This document shows, piece by piece, positions 40,971 through 51,908 of a stretch of DNA of 64,000 nucleotides. This DNA is from Bradyrhizobium betae (lineage in GTDB: Bacteria; Pseudomonadota; Alphaproteobacteria; Rhizobiales; Xanthobacteraceae): the NCBI RefSeq assembly GCF_008932115.1, contig NZ_CP044543.1, positions 2,734,501 to 2,798,500 of the forward strand, read 5' to 3'. Position numbers and translations under genes: made by a program. The notes under the pieces are model-generated. The model searched no databases, had not been told where the DNA came from, and saw only the letters and a list, made by a program, of their open reading frames with translations. Each line of letters begins with the position of its first letter. The stretch's first letter is position 1.

Positions 40971-42176
40971 ATGGTCGACGTTCTCGCCGCACCGCAGCAA
41001 GGCAAGGCGGACAGCGCGCTGCGCACGCTGACCGGGATCTCGATCGCGCATTGGGTCAGCCATTTTCATCTGCTGGTCCTGCCGATGCTGTTCCCGTTCC
41101 TGAAGAGCCAGCTCGGCGTCGGCTATGTCGAGCTCGGGTTCGCGCTCACGGTCTCCGCGGTGGTGTCGGGGCTGACGCAGGCGCCGACCGGCTATCTCGT
41201 CGACCATTTTGGCGCGCGCAGGATCCTGCTGGGCGGACTGACGCTCGGAGGGCTTGCGCTGATCCTGCTCGGGCTGCATCTGAGCTACGCCTCGCTGATC
41301 GCCTGCGCCGTGCTGCTTGGCCTTGCCAACAGCGTCTATCACCCCGCCGATTACGCCATCCTCGCCGAGCACATGGATGAGGCGCGGATGGGCCGCGCGT
41401 TCTCGATCCACACCTTTGCCGGCTATCTTGGCGGCGCGGTTGCGCCGGCGATCGTTGCCGCACTCGTCACTGTGTCCGGCGGCACCGGTGCGCTGTTCGC
41501 GGCGGGTGCGATCGGCGTGCTGGTGGCGCTGCTGCTCGTCACGATGAGCATTCCCGATGCCGGCGCGCACAAGACAAAGCCCGGCAGCGAAACCGCGCCG
41601 AAGCAGGCCGTGATCACGCCGGCGCTGATCACGCTCACCGTGCTGTTCACGCTGCTCAGCCTGTCGGTTGCCGGCATCAACAATTTCGGCGTGGTGGCGC
41701 TGATGAGCGGTTATGGCGCGTCCTACTCCGCCGCGAATGTGGCTCTGACCGCGTTTCTCGCGTCGAGCGCCGTCGGCGTGCTCGCGGGCGGCTTCCTCGC
41801 CGACCATACCGAGCGCCACGGCTATGTCGCCGCCGCCTGCTTTGCCGCCAATGCGGGAATCGTGCTGCTGATCGCGCTGGTGACGCTGCCCGGCTGGACC
41901 CTGACCCTCGCGATGATGGCCGCTGGATTTCTCTCCGGCGTGATCGCGCCGTCCCGGGACATGCTGGTGCGCAACGCCGCACCTGCCGGTGCTGCCGGCC
42001 GCGCCTTCGGCATCGTCTCCACCGGTTTCAATCTCGGCGGCATCGTCAGCCCGCTGCTGTTCGGCTGGATCATGGACCAGAGCGCGCCGCACTGGGTGTT
42101 CGGCGCGTCGGTGATCTTCATGCTGGCGACGGTGGTGCTGTCGCCGTTCACGGAGCGGAAGCCGGCGAAGGCTTGA
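40971..42176 (+). CDS. MFS transporter
   Basis: A 401-residue twelve-helix major facilitator protein beginning MVDVLAAPQQGKADSALRTL. Conserved elements are SHFHLLVLPMLFPFLKSQLG in helix 1, GYLVDHFGARRILLGGL as the helix 2-3 motif, and ANSVYHPADYAILAEHMD, a segment typical of fosmidomycin-resistance-like (Fsr) MFS proteins. It lies 208 bp upstream of a D-aminoacylase-type gene on the same strand. Substrate unknown. Confidence 0.83.
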   Translation: MVDVLAAPQQGKADSALRTLTGISIAHWVSHFHLLVLPMLFPFLKSQLGVGYVELGFALTVSAVVSGLTQAPTGYLVDHFGARRILLGGLTLGGLALILLGLHLSYASLIACAVLLGLANSVYHPADYAILAEHMDEARMGRAFSIHTFAGYLGGAVAPAIVAALVTVSGGTGALFAAGAIGVLVALLLVTMSIPDAGAHKTKPGSETAPKQAVITPALITLTVLFTLLSLSVAGINNFGVVALMSGYGASYSAANVALTAFLASSAVGVLAGGFLADHTERHGYVAAACFAANAGIVLLIALVTLPGWTLTLAMMAAGFLSGVIAPSRDMLVRNAAPAGAAGRAFGIVSTGFNLGGIVSPLLFGWIMDQSAPHWVFGASVIFMLATVVLSPFTERKPAKA

Positions 42177-42201
42177 GCCGTCGGTATCGCTACGAATTCA
42201 A

Positions 42202-42337
42202 CTGTCGTCCCTGCGAACGCAGGGATCCATAACCACAGGGAGAAGATACGGCGCGAGACTGGTCACTCCGAGTCTTCGCCAAGCTACTCCATGTGGTTAT
42301 GGGTCCCGGATCTGCGCTGCGCTTGTCCGGGACGACG
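42202..42337. repeat. Long palindromic repeat family A, copy 2
   Basis: Begins CTGTCGTCCCTGCG, carries CCATAACCACAGGGAG, then ACTCCGAGTCTTCGCCAAG and TGGTTATGGGTCCCGGATC, and ends TTGTCCGGGACGACG. It occupies most of the gap between the MFS and amidohydrolase genes. Confidence 0.88.
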
Positions 42338-42384
42338 GCTGAGAGAAACGCGTACAACAACAAGACAAAACGGGAAGAAACACC

Positions 42385-44100
42385 ATGAGCACCCCTGATC
42401 TCGTGATCCGCGGCGGCACCGTTGCGGATGGAAGCGGCGGCGAGCTGTTCGAGGCTGATGTCGCCATCACCGGCGGCAGGATCAGCGAGGTCGGCAAGGT
42501 CTCGGCCAAGGGCAAAGAAGAAATCGACGCCCTCGGCAAGCTGGTGACGCCGGGCTTCGTCGACGTGCACACCCATTACGACGGCCAGGTGACCTGGAGC
42601 CATGACATCACGCCCTCCTCGCAGAACGGCGTCACCACGGCGATCATGGGCAATTGCGGCGTCGGCTTTGCGCCCTGCAAGCCCGCCGACCACACCCGCC
42701 TGATCCAGCTCATGGAAGGCGTCGAGGACATTCCCGAGCCGGTGCTGAGCGCCGGCATTCCCTGGGCGTGGGAAAGCTTCCCCGACTACATGGACTGGCT
42801 CGCCAAGCGCGATTTCGACATCGACGTCGGCGCGCAGCTGCCGCACGCGGCGCTGCGCGTCTATGTGATGGGCGAGCGCGGCGCGCGGCGCGATCCCTCG
42901 ACCGCCGAGGACAACGCGGCGATGGCCAAACTCGCGGGCGAGGCGGTGCGCTCCGGCGCGCTCGGCTTCTCGACCTCGCGCACGCTCAACCACCGTACCT
43001 CGACCGGCGACTTCACGCCGACCTTGAAGGCCGGCGAGGACGAGCTCACGGCGATTGCGGGCGCGATGCACAGCCAGGGCCGCAGCGTGCTGCAATTCGT
43101 GCTCGATCTCTCCACCATCCACGAAGATTTGCCGATGATGCTGCGAGTGGCGGACGCCACCAAATGCCCGATCTCGTTCTCGATCACGCAGAACGACAAG
43201 GCGCCGAACCGCTGGCGCCAGACGCTGGACGAGATCAACGCCGCAGCCAAGCGCGGCCTCTCCATCACCGCGCAGATCGCGGCGCGCCCGGTCGGTCTGC
43301 TGCTCGGCCTCGAGCTGTCGCGCAACCCGTTCCAGACCCATCCGAGCTACAAGGCGATCGCGCATCTGCCGCTGCAGGAGCGGCTGGCGCGCCTGCATCA
43401 ACCCGATGTTCGCAAGGCCATTCTCAGCGAGACGGCGACCGCGACCGACGATCCGCTGTTCTTCCGGCCCAATTACGACAAGATGTTCCTGCTCGGCGAT
43501 CCCCCCGATTACGAGCAGCCGCCGGAGAACGCGCTGGGCCCGCAGGCGCGCAAGCAGGGACGTCAGCCGGAGGAGCTCGCTTACGACGCCATGCTGTCGG
43601 ACGAGGGCAAGGGCATGCTCTACGTGCCGTTCCTCAACTATGCCGACGGCAATCTCGATGCGACGCGCGAGATGCTGATCGATCCGCAATCGGTGCCGGG
43701 CCTGTCCGACGGCGGCGCGCATTGCGGCATCATCTGCGATGCCAGCTTCCCGACCTATCTGCTGACGCATTGGACCCGTGACCGCAAGCGCGGCGAGAAG
43801 CTCACCATCCCGTTCGTGGTTGCCGCGCAGTCGCGCAAGACCGCGCTGTCCGTGGGATTGACCGATCGCGGACTGATCGCGCCCGGCTACAAGGCCGACG
43901 TCAACGTGATCGACTACGACCGGCTGCATCTGCATCCGCCGAAGGTGCACTACGATCTGCCGGTGGGCGGGCGGCGGCTGTTGCAGGATGTGGATGGCTA
44001 TGACGCAACGATCGTGTCGGGCGTGGTGACGCGGCGGCAGGGCGAGGCAACGGGGCGCCGGCCGGGGAAGCTGATCCGGGGTGCGCAGGGGATGAATTAA
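42385..44100 (+). CDS. D-aminoacylase/N-acyl-D-amino acid deacylase-type amidohydrolase
   Basis: A 571-residue TIM-barrel amidohydrolase starting MSTPDLVIRGGTVADGSGG with a GGGAAGAAAC Shine-Dalgarno-like stretch. The metal site motif is GFVDVHTHYDGQVTWS, followed by GVTTAIMGNCGVGFAPC, SGALGFSTSRTLNHRT and the late NVIDYDRLHLHPP. This is the DAN/dihydropyrimidinase-like group often annotated as D-aminoacylase, which removes acyl groups from N-acyl-D-amino acids in a zinc-dependent way. The true substrate of this paralogue group is not established. It is complete. The upstream MFS may import the substrate. Confidence 0.8.
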   Translation: MSTPDLVIRGGTVADGSGGELFEADVAITGGRISEVGKVSAKGKEEIDALGKLVTPGFVDVHTHYDGQVTWSHDITPSSQNGVTTAIMGNCGVGFAPCKPADHTRLIQLMEGVEDIPEPVLSAGIPWAWESFPDYMDWLAKRDFDIDVGAQLPHAALRVYVMGERGARRDPSTAEDNAAMAKLAGEAVRSGALGFSTSRTLNHRTSTGDFTPTLKAGEDELTAIAGAMHSQGRSVLQFVLDLSTIHEDLPMMLRVADATKCPISFSITQNDKAPNRWRQTLDEINAAAKRGLSITAQIAARPVGLLLGLELSRNPFQTHPSYKAIAHLPLQERLARLHQPDVRKAILSETATATDDPLFFRPNYDKMFLLGDPPDYEQPPENALGPQARKQGRQPEELAYDAMLSDEGKGMLYVPFLNYADGNLDATREMLIDPQSVPGLSDGGAHCGIICDASFPTYLLTHWTRDRKRGEKLTIPFVVAAQSRKTALSVGLTDRGLIAPGYKADVNVIDYDRLHLHPPKVHYDLPVGGRRLLQDVDGYDATIVSGVVTRRQGEATGRRPGKLIRGAQGMN

Positions 44101-44141
44101 GCGGGGATTGGTCTGAGGCGCGAAGGCCGCGCCTCAATCTC

Positions 44142-44277
44142 GCTGTCGTCCCCGCGCACGCGGGGACCCATAACCACAGGGAGAAGCGTGGTGCGGAGCT
44201 GGCAACTCCGAGTCTTCGCCAAACCACGGCCTATGGCTATGAGTCCCGGATCTGCGCTTCGCTTGTCCGGGACGACA
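44142..44277. repeat. Long palindromic repeat family A, copy 3
   Basis: Begins CTGTCGTCCCCGCG, carries CCATAACCACAGGGAG, CAACTCCGAGTCTTCGCC and TGGCTATGAGTCCCGG, and ends TTGTCCGGGACGACAG. It lies between the convergent amidohydrolase and MFS genes. Confidence 0.88.
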
Positions 44278-44309
44278 GTTGAGGTTGAGGCCGGGAGAGG
44301 AGCGCCCCC

Positions 44310-45650
44310 TTACGTCGGCGACACCGCGCCCTTCAACCCGGCCGGCTGCGCCGCCGCACCGCGTGTCAGCCTCGCCTTCTCCGTATTCGGCCACAGCAGC
44401 AGCAGGCCGATCACGCCGGAGCCGACCATCACTACCGCGTTGATGGTGAAGCCGGTCATGTAGCCGTCGATCATGTTGCCGGCGCGCTGGATCACGGTGC
44501 CCATCACGGCCGGCGCGATGATGCCGGAGAGCGTGTAGAGCGCGCCGTAGATGGCGATGACCGCGCCGCGCTGCGACGTCGGCGTGAATTCGCCGAGCAT
44601 CGGCGGGCAGACGACATAGATCGCGCCGCACAGGCCCGAGCCGACGACAAGCAGCGCGATCTGCAAGCCGGCACCCGCGACATGCGGCATCATGGCGAGG
44701 ATCAGGCCGCCGATGATCAACGGCACCGAGCCGAGCACGCCGCGCGAGATGCGCGTGGTGTAGCCGCGCGCCATCATCACCTGCGAGATCCAGCCGGTGA
44801 GGATGACGATGGTGGCGCCGAACACCCAGGGCAGGATCGAGACGAAGCCGGCCTGGCTCTGCGAGAATCCGAGGCCCTTGACGATGAAGGGCGTGAACCA
44901 GGTGAGGCCGAGCGACAGCGCCCAATAGGCGCCGAAGGTCGCGATCACGCAACCGAGAAAGGTGCGCGAGGTGAGCAACTGCACATAGGGAATCTGCGGC
45001 TCGGTCGCGGCGAGGACCTGGGTGTCCTCGAGCGGACCTTCCTTGCCGAACGTCAGCCAGGCACAGACCCAGATCAGGCCGACCACGCCGAGCGCGCCGA
45101 AAGCGTAATGCCAGGAGTGATTGACGATGACCCAGTTCAGCGCCGGCACGGCCAGGATGACGCCGAAGGCCGAGCCCTGCGACAGGATCGCGGTCGGCAG
45201 CGTGCGCTTCTCGTCGGGGAACCATTTGTAGATCGCGTGCGCGGCGACCGAGAAGGCCGGGCCTTCGCCCGCGCCCAGCACGATGCGGCAGATCAGCAGC
45301 GTGGTGAAGGACACGGCGCCGACCATCGGGAACTGCGCCAGCGCCCAGATCACCGCCAGCGTCAGCAGCACCCAGCGCGTCGGGACCTTGTTGACGATGA
45401 AGCCGACCACGATGGCCGAGATCGAGAACAGAAAGAAGAACGAGGAGCCGAGCAGGCCGAATTGCTCGGCGTCGAGCTTCATGTCGGTCATGATCGGCAC
45501 GCCGGCGAGACCGACGACGATCTTGTCGGCGAAGTTCACGACCATGAAGAGAAAGAGGAGAAACGTGACGGTCCAGGCGCCCTTCGGCGTTGCGCTGGAC
45601 ATCCCTGCCGTCTTACCCGCCGCGGACGGCGTTCCCTGAGCGCTCATCAT
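44310..45650 (-). CDS. MFS transporter, anion:cation symporter (ACS) type
   Basis: A 446-residue protein with twelve transmembrane helices. After a soluble N-terminus it shows FADKIVVGLAGVPIMTDMKL, QFGLLGSSFFFLFSISAI, the motif NKVPTRWVLLTLAVIWALAQ and ICRIVLGAGEGPAFSVAAHA, all typical of ACS-family carriers for glucarate, phthalate or other organic acids. The FPDEKRTLPTAILSQGSAFG segment is conserved in that family. An ATG lies at 45650 with another one codon later. The downstream side is a family A repeat. Substrate unknown. Confidence 0.85.
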   Translation of the reverse strand: MMSAQGTPSAAGKTAGMSSATPKGAWTVTFLLFLFMVVNFADKIVVGLAGVPIMTDMKLDAEQFGLLGSSFFFLFSISAIVVGFIVNKVPTRWVLLTLAVIWALAQFPMVGAVSFTTLLICRIVLGAGEGPAFSVAAHAIYKWFPDEKRTLPTAILSQGSAFGVILAVPALNWVIVNHSWHYAFGALGVVGLIWVCAWLTFGKEGPLEDTQVLAATEPQIPYVQLLTSRTFLGCVIATFGAYWALSLGLTWFTPFIVKGLGFSQSQAGFVSILPWVFGATIVILTGWISQVMMARGYTTRISRGVLGSVPLIIGGLILAMMPHVAGAGLQIALLVVGSGLCGAIYVVCPPMLGEFTPTSQRGAVIAIYGALYTLSGIIAPAVMGTVIQRAGNMIDGYMTGFTINAVVMVGSGVIGLLLLWPNTEKARLTRGAAAQPAGLKGAVSPT

Positions 45651-45787
45651 TCTCCCCGTATGTTCTTTTTGGCACTTTTATGATTTGGCCGTTGCCGAAG
45701 CTAACAACGGCTTGAACGGCAACGCAACCCCGGCATTTCCACGGCAGGTGTGCTACGCAGCATTTCCCTTAATTCCGTCCGGCGCCA

Positions 45788-46443
<656 letters not shown>

Positions 46444-46447
<4 letters not shown>

Positions 46448-48906
46448 GGCGCGCGCTGTGGGTGCTCGCGGTGCTCCTGAGCCATTGGCGGCGGCACAAG
46501 ATGCAGTTCGCCACGCTCCTGATCGGGCTGATCGCCGCGACCGCATTGTGGAGCGGCGTGCAGGCGATCAACCAGCAGGCCCGCAGCGCCTATGACCGTG
46601 CCGCCGCAACCTTCGGCGGCGTGCGCACGGCGATGCTGGTCGCGCCCGACGCGGCGACTTTTCCGCAGGAATTGTTCGTCAAGCTCCGCCGCGCGGGCTG
46701 GCCGGTCTCGCCGGTGCTGGAGGGACGGGTCCAGGTCAACGGCCGCTCGGTGCGGTTGCTCGGCATCGAGCCGGTGACGCTGCCGGCCGATGTCGGCAAT
46801 GCGCCGCGCCTCGGCGCCTCGGATTTGAGCAGCTTCGTTGCCGCGCCCGGCCAGACGCTGGTGGCGAAGGAGACGCTGAGCGATCTGCAGGCGCAGGAAG
46901 GCGCGGCGCCGCCGATCAGCAACGGCGCAAAGCTGCCGCCGCTACGCGTGCTGCCGCAACTCGTGCCCGACGTGCTCGTGGTCGACATCGGCGTGGCGCA
47001 GCGGCTGCTGAACAAGCCGGACCAGCTGTCGCGGCTGCTGATCGGCAAGCCGAGGGGCAAGCCCGCGCCGCTGCAAAGCGTCGTCGGCGAGGCATTGCAG
47101 CGGGTCGAACCGAATGCGGAGACCGAGCTCGAGCGCCTCACCGACAGCTTTCACCTCAACCTCACCGCCTTCGGCCTGCTGTCATTCTTCGTCGGACTGT
47201 TCATCGTCAACTCCGCCGTCGGCCTCGCCTTCGAGCAGCGGCTGCCGATGCTGCGCACCTTGCGGGCCTGCGGCGCGTCGGCGCGACTGGTGAACACGGT
47301 GCTGGTGGTCGAGCTGGTGGCGCTGGCGCTGGTCGCCGGCCTGATCGGTCTGGTCTGCGGCTATTTCATCGCCGCGGCGCTGCTGCCGGATGTGGCGGCA
47401 TCGCTGCGCGGGCTCTATGGCGCGCAGATCCCGGGGCAACTCACGCTGCAGCCCGAATGGTGGTTTGCCGGCATCGGCATCAGCGTCGCCGGCGCGATCG
47501 TCGCGGCGGCGACCAGCCTGATCAAGGCCATCCGGATGCCGGTGCTGGCGACCGCGCAGCCATACGCCTGGCAGCAGCGTCAGCGCCGCTGGCTGATCCT
47601 GCAAAGTCTGGCGGCGTGCACGGTGTTCGTCGTCGCGCTGCTGCTGCTTCACTACGGGCAATCGCTGATCGCGGGTTTTGGCGTGCTGGCGGCGCTGATG
47701 CTCGGTGCGGCGCTGATCCTGCCGGCCTTCCTCGATATCATCCTGCTCGCCGGCCAGCGCACCGCGCGCGGACCGCTCTCGCTGTGGTTCTGGGCGGACA
47801 GCCGGCAGCAACTGTCGGGACTGTCGCTCGCGCTGATGGCGCTGCTGCTCGCGCTCGCCGTCAATGTCGGCGTGTCCACCATGGTGGAAACCTTCAGCCG
47901 CACCTTCATCGGCTGGCTCAACGGGCGGCTCGCGGCCGACGTCTACATCAGCGCCTCCGACAACGCACAAGGCACGGCAATCCGCAACTGGCTGAAGCAG
48001 CGCGACGAGGTTCAAGCCATCCTGTCCGGTGGCCGCGCAGAGACGCAGGTGCGCGGCCAGCCGGTGGAATTGCTCGGCCTGCCCGACCACGCGCTCTATC
48101 GCGAACGCTGGCCGCTTCTGGAGACCGCGCCGCGCGCCTGGACCCAGTTGGTGCCGGGCAATGCCGCCTTCATCAGCGAACAGTTGAGCCGGCGGCTAGA
48201 TGTGCGCGTCGGCGACGTCATCGACGTGCCGACGCCCGGCGGAAATTGGGAGCTCGACATCGCCGGCATCTATGCCGATTACGGCAATCCCAAGGGACAG
48301 CTGACCGTGAACGTCGCGGCCCTGATCCGGCATTTTCCGCAGACGCCGCAGACGCGGATCGGGCTGATTGTCGCCAGGGAGAATATCCCCGGGCTGATCA
48401 CTGCCTTGCAGAAGCAGTTCGCGCTCGACGATCGCAGCGTTGCGGATCAGGCAACGGTGAAGGCGGAATCGATCCGGATCTTCAACCGCACCTTTGCGGT
48501 GACGTCGGCGCTGAACGCGTTCACGCTCGGCGTCGCCGGCATTGCGCTGCTGACCAGCCTGTTGACGCTGGCGAATTCGCGGCTGCCGCAACTCGCGCCG
48601 CTTTGGGCGATCGGCATCACGCGGCCGCGCCTCGCTGCGATCGAGCTCACCAAGACGCTGTCGGTTGCACTGTTCACGTCGCTGCTGGCCGTGCCACTCG
48701 GGCTGCTGGTGGCGTGGTGCCTGATCGCGATCGTCAATGTGAAGGCGTTCGGCTGGCGGCTGCCGTTCCATGTGTTTCCGCTGCAGCTGGTCGAGCTGGT
48801 CGCTGTCGCAGTGTTCGCATCGCTGATTGCCGCACTGCTGCCGATGATCCGGCTGGCGCGGATGCAGCCGGCGAGCCTCGTCAAGGTGTTTGCCAATGAG
48901 CGCTGA
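46444..48906 (+). CDS. FtsX-like ABC transporter permease
   Basis: An 820-residue membrane protein with one N-terminal helix (LLIGLIAATALWSGVQAI), a long extracytoplasmic domain, a three-helix FtsX module (AFGLLSFFVGLFIVNSAVGL onward), four further central helices, a second extracytoplasmic domain and a final FtsX module ending PMIRLARMQPASLVKVF. This double FtsX layout resembles AttG/YbbP-type permeases rather than LolE. It overlaps the upstream ATPase and the downstream AttH-like gene (by 11 bp), so the three make one operon. It probably moves or releases a lipid or hydrophobic substrate from the inner membrane; the substrate is unknown. Confidence 0.88.
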
Positions 48907-49978
48907 GAGGATTTCAAGGCGCGCCTTCGCCGGCGGCATCGCCGCGCTCGCCCTCGCACGACGTGCTGGCGCGCAAAGCTATGCCGGACTTGGCGAGAGC
49001 GCCGATGGCTTTGCGAAAGTGACGCCAGGAAGAGCATTTTCCTTTCCAGGCGATCACGGCCCGCATCCGGACTTTCGCATCGAGTGGTGGTATCTGACGG
49101 CGAACCTGGTCGACAGCAGCGGCGCGGCGTGCGGGCTGCAATGGACGCTGTTCCGCCAGGCGGCGCAGCCGGGGCCGCAAGGCGAGGGCTGGGCCAATCA
49201 GCAGATCTGGATGGCGCATGCCGCGGTGACGCGCGCGGACACCCACCGCTTCAACGAGGCCTTTTCGCGCGGCGGGGTCGGGCAGGCCGGCGTCACTGCA
49301 AAGCCGTTCGCGGCGTGGATCGACGATTGGGAGATGAAAAGTCTCGAGCGCACCGACGATCGCGCCTTGTCGCCACTCACACTGAAAGCCGCCGGCACCG
49401 ACTTCAGCTACGCACTCACGCTGGAGGCCGATCGTCCGGTCGTCTTGCAGGGCGACCACGGCTACAGCCGCAAGTCCGAGCGCGGGCAAGCCTCCTACTA
49501 TTACAGCCAGCCGTTCTACCGCGCGCGCGGCACGCTCACCATCGACGACAAGTCCGTCGATGTATCAGGACAAGCCTGGATGGATCGCGAATGGAGCAGC
49601 CAGCCGCTCGACGCCGACCAGACCGGCTGGGACTGGCTGTCGCTGCATCTGTCGTCCGGCGACAAGCTGATGCTGTACCGGCTGCGGCAGAAGGATGGCC
49701 AATATTATCCGTTCTGCAACTGGATCAGTGCCGCGGGCGACACGCAGATGATTGCGGGCGGCGACATCCAGATGACGCCAAAGGCGACCGCGGAGGTCGC
49801 GGGACGCAAGCTACCGGTGGAATGGCAAATCGCGATTCCCTCGCGCGCCTTCTCGATTTCCTGCAAGCCGCTGAACCCAACAGCCTGGATGGGGACCGGC
49901 TTCTCCTATTGGGAGGGGCCGATCAGCTTCGCCGGCACGCATGACGGCGTTGGCTATCTCGAGCTAACCGGCTATTGA
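48896..49978 (+). CDS. AttH/CrtC-like lipocalin-fold secreted protein
   Basis: A 360-residue exported protein with a Tat-like signal (SRRAFAGGIAALALARRAGA). The mature part starts with the family motif FPGDHGPHPDFRIEWWYLTANL, then WTLFRQAAQPGPQGEGW, QIWMAHAAVTRADTHRF, the mid-protein GYSRKSERGQASYYYSQPFY and WMDREWSSQPLDADQTGWDW. It belongs to the AttH (lipocalin-9) family related to hydroxyneurosporene synthase CrtC. AttH proteins sit beside an ABC ATPase and an FtsX permease, as here, and are presumed to accept a hydrophobic molecule from the transporter. The start is ATG 48896, overlapping the permease. Confidence 0.82.
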   Translation: MSAERISRRAFAGGIAALALARRAGAQSYAGLGESADGFAKVTPGRAFSFPGDHGPHPDFRIEWWYLTANLVDSSGAACGLQWTLFRQAAQPGPQGEGWANQQIWMAHAAVTRADTHRFNEAFSRGGVGQAGVTAKPFAAWIDDWEMKSLERTDDRALSPLTLKAAGTDFSYALTLEADRPVVLQGDHGYSRKSERGQASYYYSQPFYRARGTLTIDDKSVDVSGQAWMDREWSSQPLDADQTGWDWLSLHLSSGDKLMLYRLRQKDGQYYPFCNWISAAGDTQMIAGGDIQMTPKATAEVAGRKLPVEWQIAIPSRAFSISCKPLNPTAWMGTGFSYWEGPISFAGTHDGVGYLELTGY

Positions 49979-50005
49979 AGCCCAACTCGTTTGAAGGGAT
50001 TGGCC

Positions 50006-50392
50006 ATGTATCATCTCACCGCTCTCGTCACGCTGCTGGCGATTGCATTTTATCTCTTCGTCTGCATCAACGTCTCGCGCGTGCGGGAAAAGACCGGCGT
50101 CAAGGTACCTGCGACGTCGGGCCATCCCGATTTCGAGCGCGCCTTCCGCATTCAGATGAACACGCTGGAATGGATGCCGGTCTTTCTGCCGGCGCTCTGG
50201 CTGTTCGCGATCTATATCGGCGACGCCATCGCAGCCGGAATCGGCGCGGTCTGGATCATCGGCCGCATCGTGTATTTCATCGGCTATTCGAAGGCGGCAG
50301 CCAAGCGCGGCCCAGGCTTCGCGATCCAGGGCATCGCCGCCCTTGCGCTGTGGGCGGGGGCGATTGGGGCGGTGGTGTTGCGGCTGGTGTGA
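50006..50392 (+). CDS. MAPEG family membrane protein
   Basis: A 128-residue protein with four hydrophobic helices, start at ATG 50006 with GGGAT 6 bases upstream. The MAPEG signature is ERAFRIQMNTLEWMPVFLP, containing the glutathione-binding Arg, Asn and Glu pattern of helix 2. The rest (GRIVYFIGYSKAAAKRGPGF) also fits. Bacterial MAPEGs are membrane glutathione transferases or peroxidases or have no known role. It follows the AttH-like gene by 27 bp, so it may be co-transcribed. Confidence 0.85.
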   Translation: MYHLTALVTLLAIAFYLFVCINVSRVREKTGVKVPATSGHPDFERAFRIQMNTLEWMPVFLPALWLFAIYIGDAIAAGIGAVWIIGRIVYFIGYSKAAAKRGPGFAIQGIAALALWAGAIGAVVLRLV

Positions 50393-50416
50393 GGGGCGAC
50401 GCCTCGACACATTCCG

Positions 50417-50572
50417 CTGTCATCCCGGACAAGCGCAGCGCAGATCCGCGATCCATAGCCACAGGGAGTGATTGTGGCGCAGACTGGTTACTCCGGGTCC
50501 CCATAACCACATCGGCCTGTGGTTATGGGTCCCGGATCTGCGCTCACTTCGTTCGCTTGTCCGGGACAACAG
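50417..50572. repeat. Long palindromic repeat family A, copy 4
   Basis: Begins CTGTCATCCCGGACAAGCGC, with ATCCATAGCCACAGGGAG, TACTCCGGGTCCCC, TGTGGTTATGGGTCCCGG and ends CTTGTCCGGGACAACAG. It lies between the convergent MAPEG and binding-protein genes. An insertion of CACTTCGTTC lengthens the right arm. Confidence 0.85.
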
Positions 50573-50596
50573 CGAGAGTGGAGCACCAGCGTTGGC

Positions 50597-51790
50597 TCAC
50601 TTCGTCAGCGGACAGCCGCTTTCCTTGGCGGTGAAGAAGGCCTTGTCTCCGGGGACCACCGCGAGCTGCTTGTAATAGTCCCAGGGCTTCTTCGATTCCG
50701 ACGGCTTCTTGACCTCGAACAGATACATGTCGTGGACCATGCGGCCGTTCTCAAGCACCTTGCCGCCTTGCGCGAAGTCGTCGTCAACCGGCAGCTCCTT
50801 CAGCTTCTTGGCGACCGCGTCCGGGTCCTTGGTGCCGGCGGCCTTGACCGCCTTGAGATAGCTGAGCGTCGCCGAATAGGTGCCGGCCTGGATCATGTTC
50901 GGCATCCGCCCGGTGCGCTTGAGGAAGCGTTCGCCGAGATTGCGCGTGCGGTCGTTGACGTCCCAGTAATAGCCTTCCGTCAGCACCAGGCCCTGCGCGG
51001 CCTGCAAGCCGAGGCCGTTCACCTCGGCGAGCGTCATCAGCAGGCCGGCGAGCTTCTGGCCGCCGGCGACGATGCCGAACTCAGAGGCCTGTTTGATCGA
51101 GTTGGTGGTGTCGAGGCCGGCATTGGCGAGGCCCACGATCTTCGCCTTGGAGCTCTGCGCCTGCAGCAGGAAGGAGGAGAAGTCCGAGGAGTTGAGCGGC
51201 ACGCGCACCGAGCCGACCACCTTGCCGCCATTGGCCGTGACGATCTCGCTGGTGTCCTTCTCCAGGGCGTAGCCGAAGGCGTAGTCCGCGGTGAGGAAGA
51301 ACCAGGTGTCGCCGCCGGCCTTGGTCAGCGCACCGCCGGTGCCGACGCCGAGCGCGCGGGTGTCGTAGGCCCAGTGGAAGCCGTAGGGCTGGCAGGCATC
51401 GCCGGTGAGGCGCGAGGTCGCGGCGCCGACGACGATGTCGATCTTCTTCTTTTCCTTGGAGAGCTCGTGGATCGCGAGCGCGACCGATGAGGTCGTCAGC
51501 TCCGTGATCATGTCGACGTTCTCGACGTCGTACCAGCGCCGCGCAATGGAGGTCGCAAGATCAGGCTTGTTCTGGTGGTCGGCCGTGACCAGTTCGACCT
51601 TCTGGCCCAGCACCTCGCCGCCGAAATCCTCGATCGCCATCTTGGCGGCTTCCACCGACCATTTGCCGCCGTAATCGGCGTAGACGCCGGACTGGTCGTT
51701 GAGAATGCCGATCTTGACGCCTTGCGCCGTGGCCGGCGCCGCCAGCATCAGGGCCGAAATTGCGACAGCAGCCAAAAGTGCTGATTTCAT
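50597..51790 (-). CDS. Branched-chain amino acid ABC transporter-type binding protein (LivJ-like), orphan
   Basis: A 397-residue periplasmic protein with a signal peptide (LLAAVAISALMLAAPATAQ) and the type 1 periplasmic binding fold. Conserved stretches are VKIGILNDQSGVYADYGG, GGEVLGQKVELVTADHQNKP and RKLPVDDDFAQGGKVLENGR, the last seen as ELPVDDDFAQGG in the sequence and usual in rhizobial homologues. Aromatic compounds are frequent ligands for such family members, which is why the ligand is left open. No liv permease or ATPase gene is adjacent; both neighbours are unrelated. Two to four family members of this kind per locus are common in Bradyrhizobium. Confidence 0.85.
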   Translation of the reverse strand: MKSALLAAVAISALMLAAPATAQGVKIGILNDQSGVYADYGGKWSVEAAKMAIEDFGGEVLGQKVELVTADHQNKPDLATSIARRWYDVENVDMITELTTSSVALAIHELSKEKKKIDIVVGAATSRLTGDACQPYGFHWAYDTRALGVGTGGALTKAGGDTWFFLTADYAFGYALEKDTSEIVTANGGKVVGSVRVPLNSSDFSSFLLQAQSSKAKIVGLANAGLDTTNSIKQASEFGIVAGGQKLAGLLMTLAEVNGLGLQAAQGLVLTEGYYWDVNDRTRNLGERFLKRTGRMPNMIQAGTYSATLSYLKAVKAAGTKDPDAVAKKLKELPVDDDFAQGGKVLENGRMVHDMYLFEVKKPSESKKPWDYYKQLAVVPGDKAFFTAKESGCPLTK

Positions 51791-51908
51791 GTGTTAGCTC
51801 CCAGCAGTTTTCTGTTTTAAAATCGGGCGGATACTAGTGAAGAACACCGGGCCTGCCCATCCATTTCATGTTGATCGTTAGTATGGGATTCTGCGCGCCC
51901 AACAATCG

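Noticed and set aside
42190..43950. 586-codon open frame on the minus strand
   Set aside because: It is a shadow of the amidohydrolase gene and runs through a family A repeat at its start.
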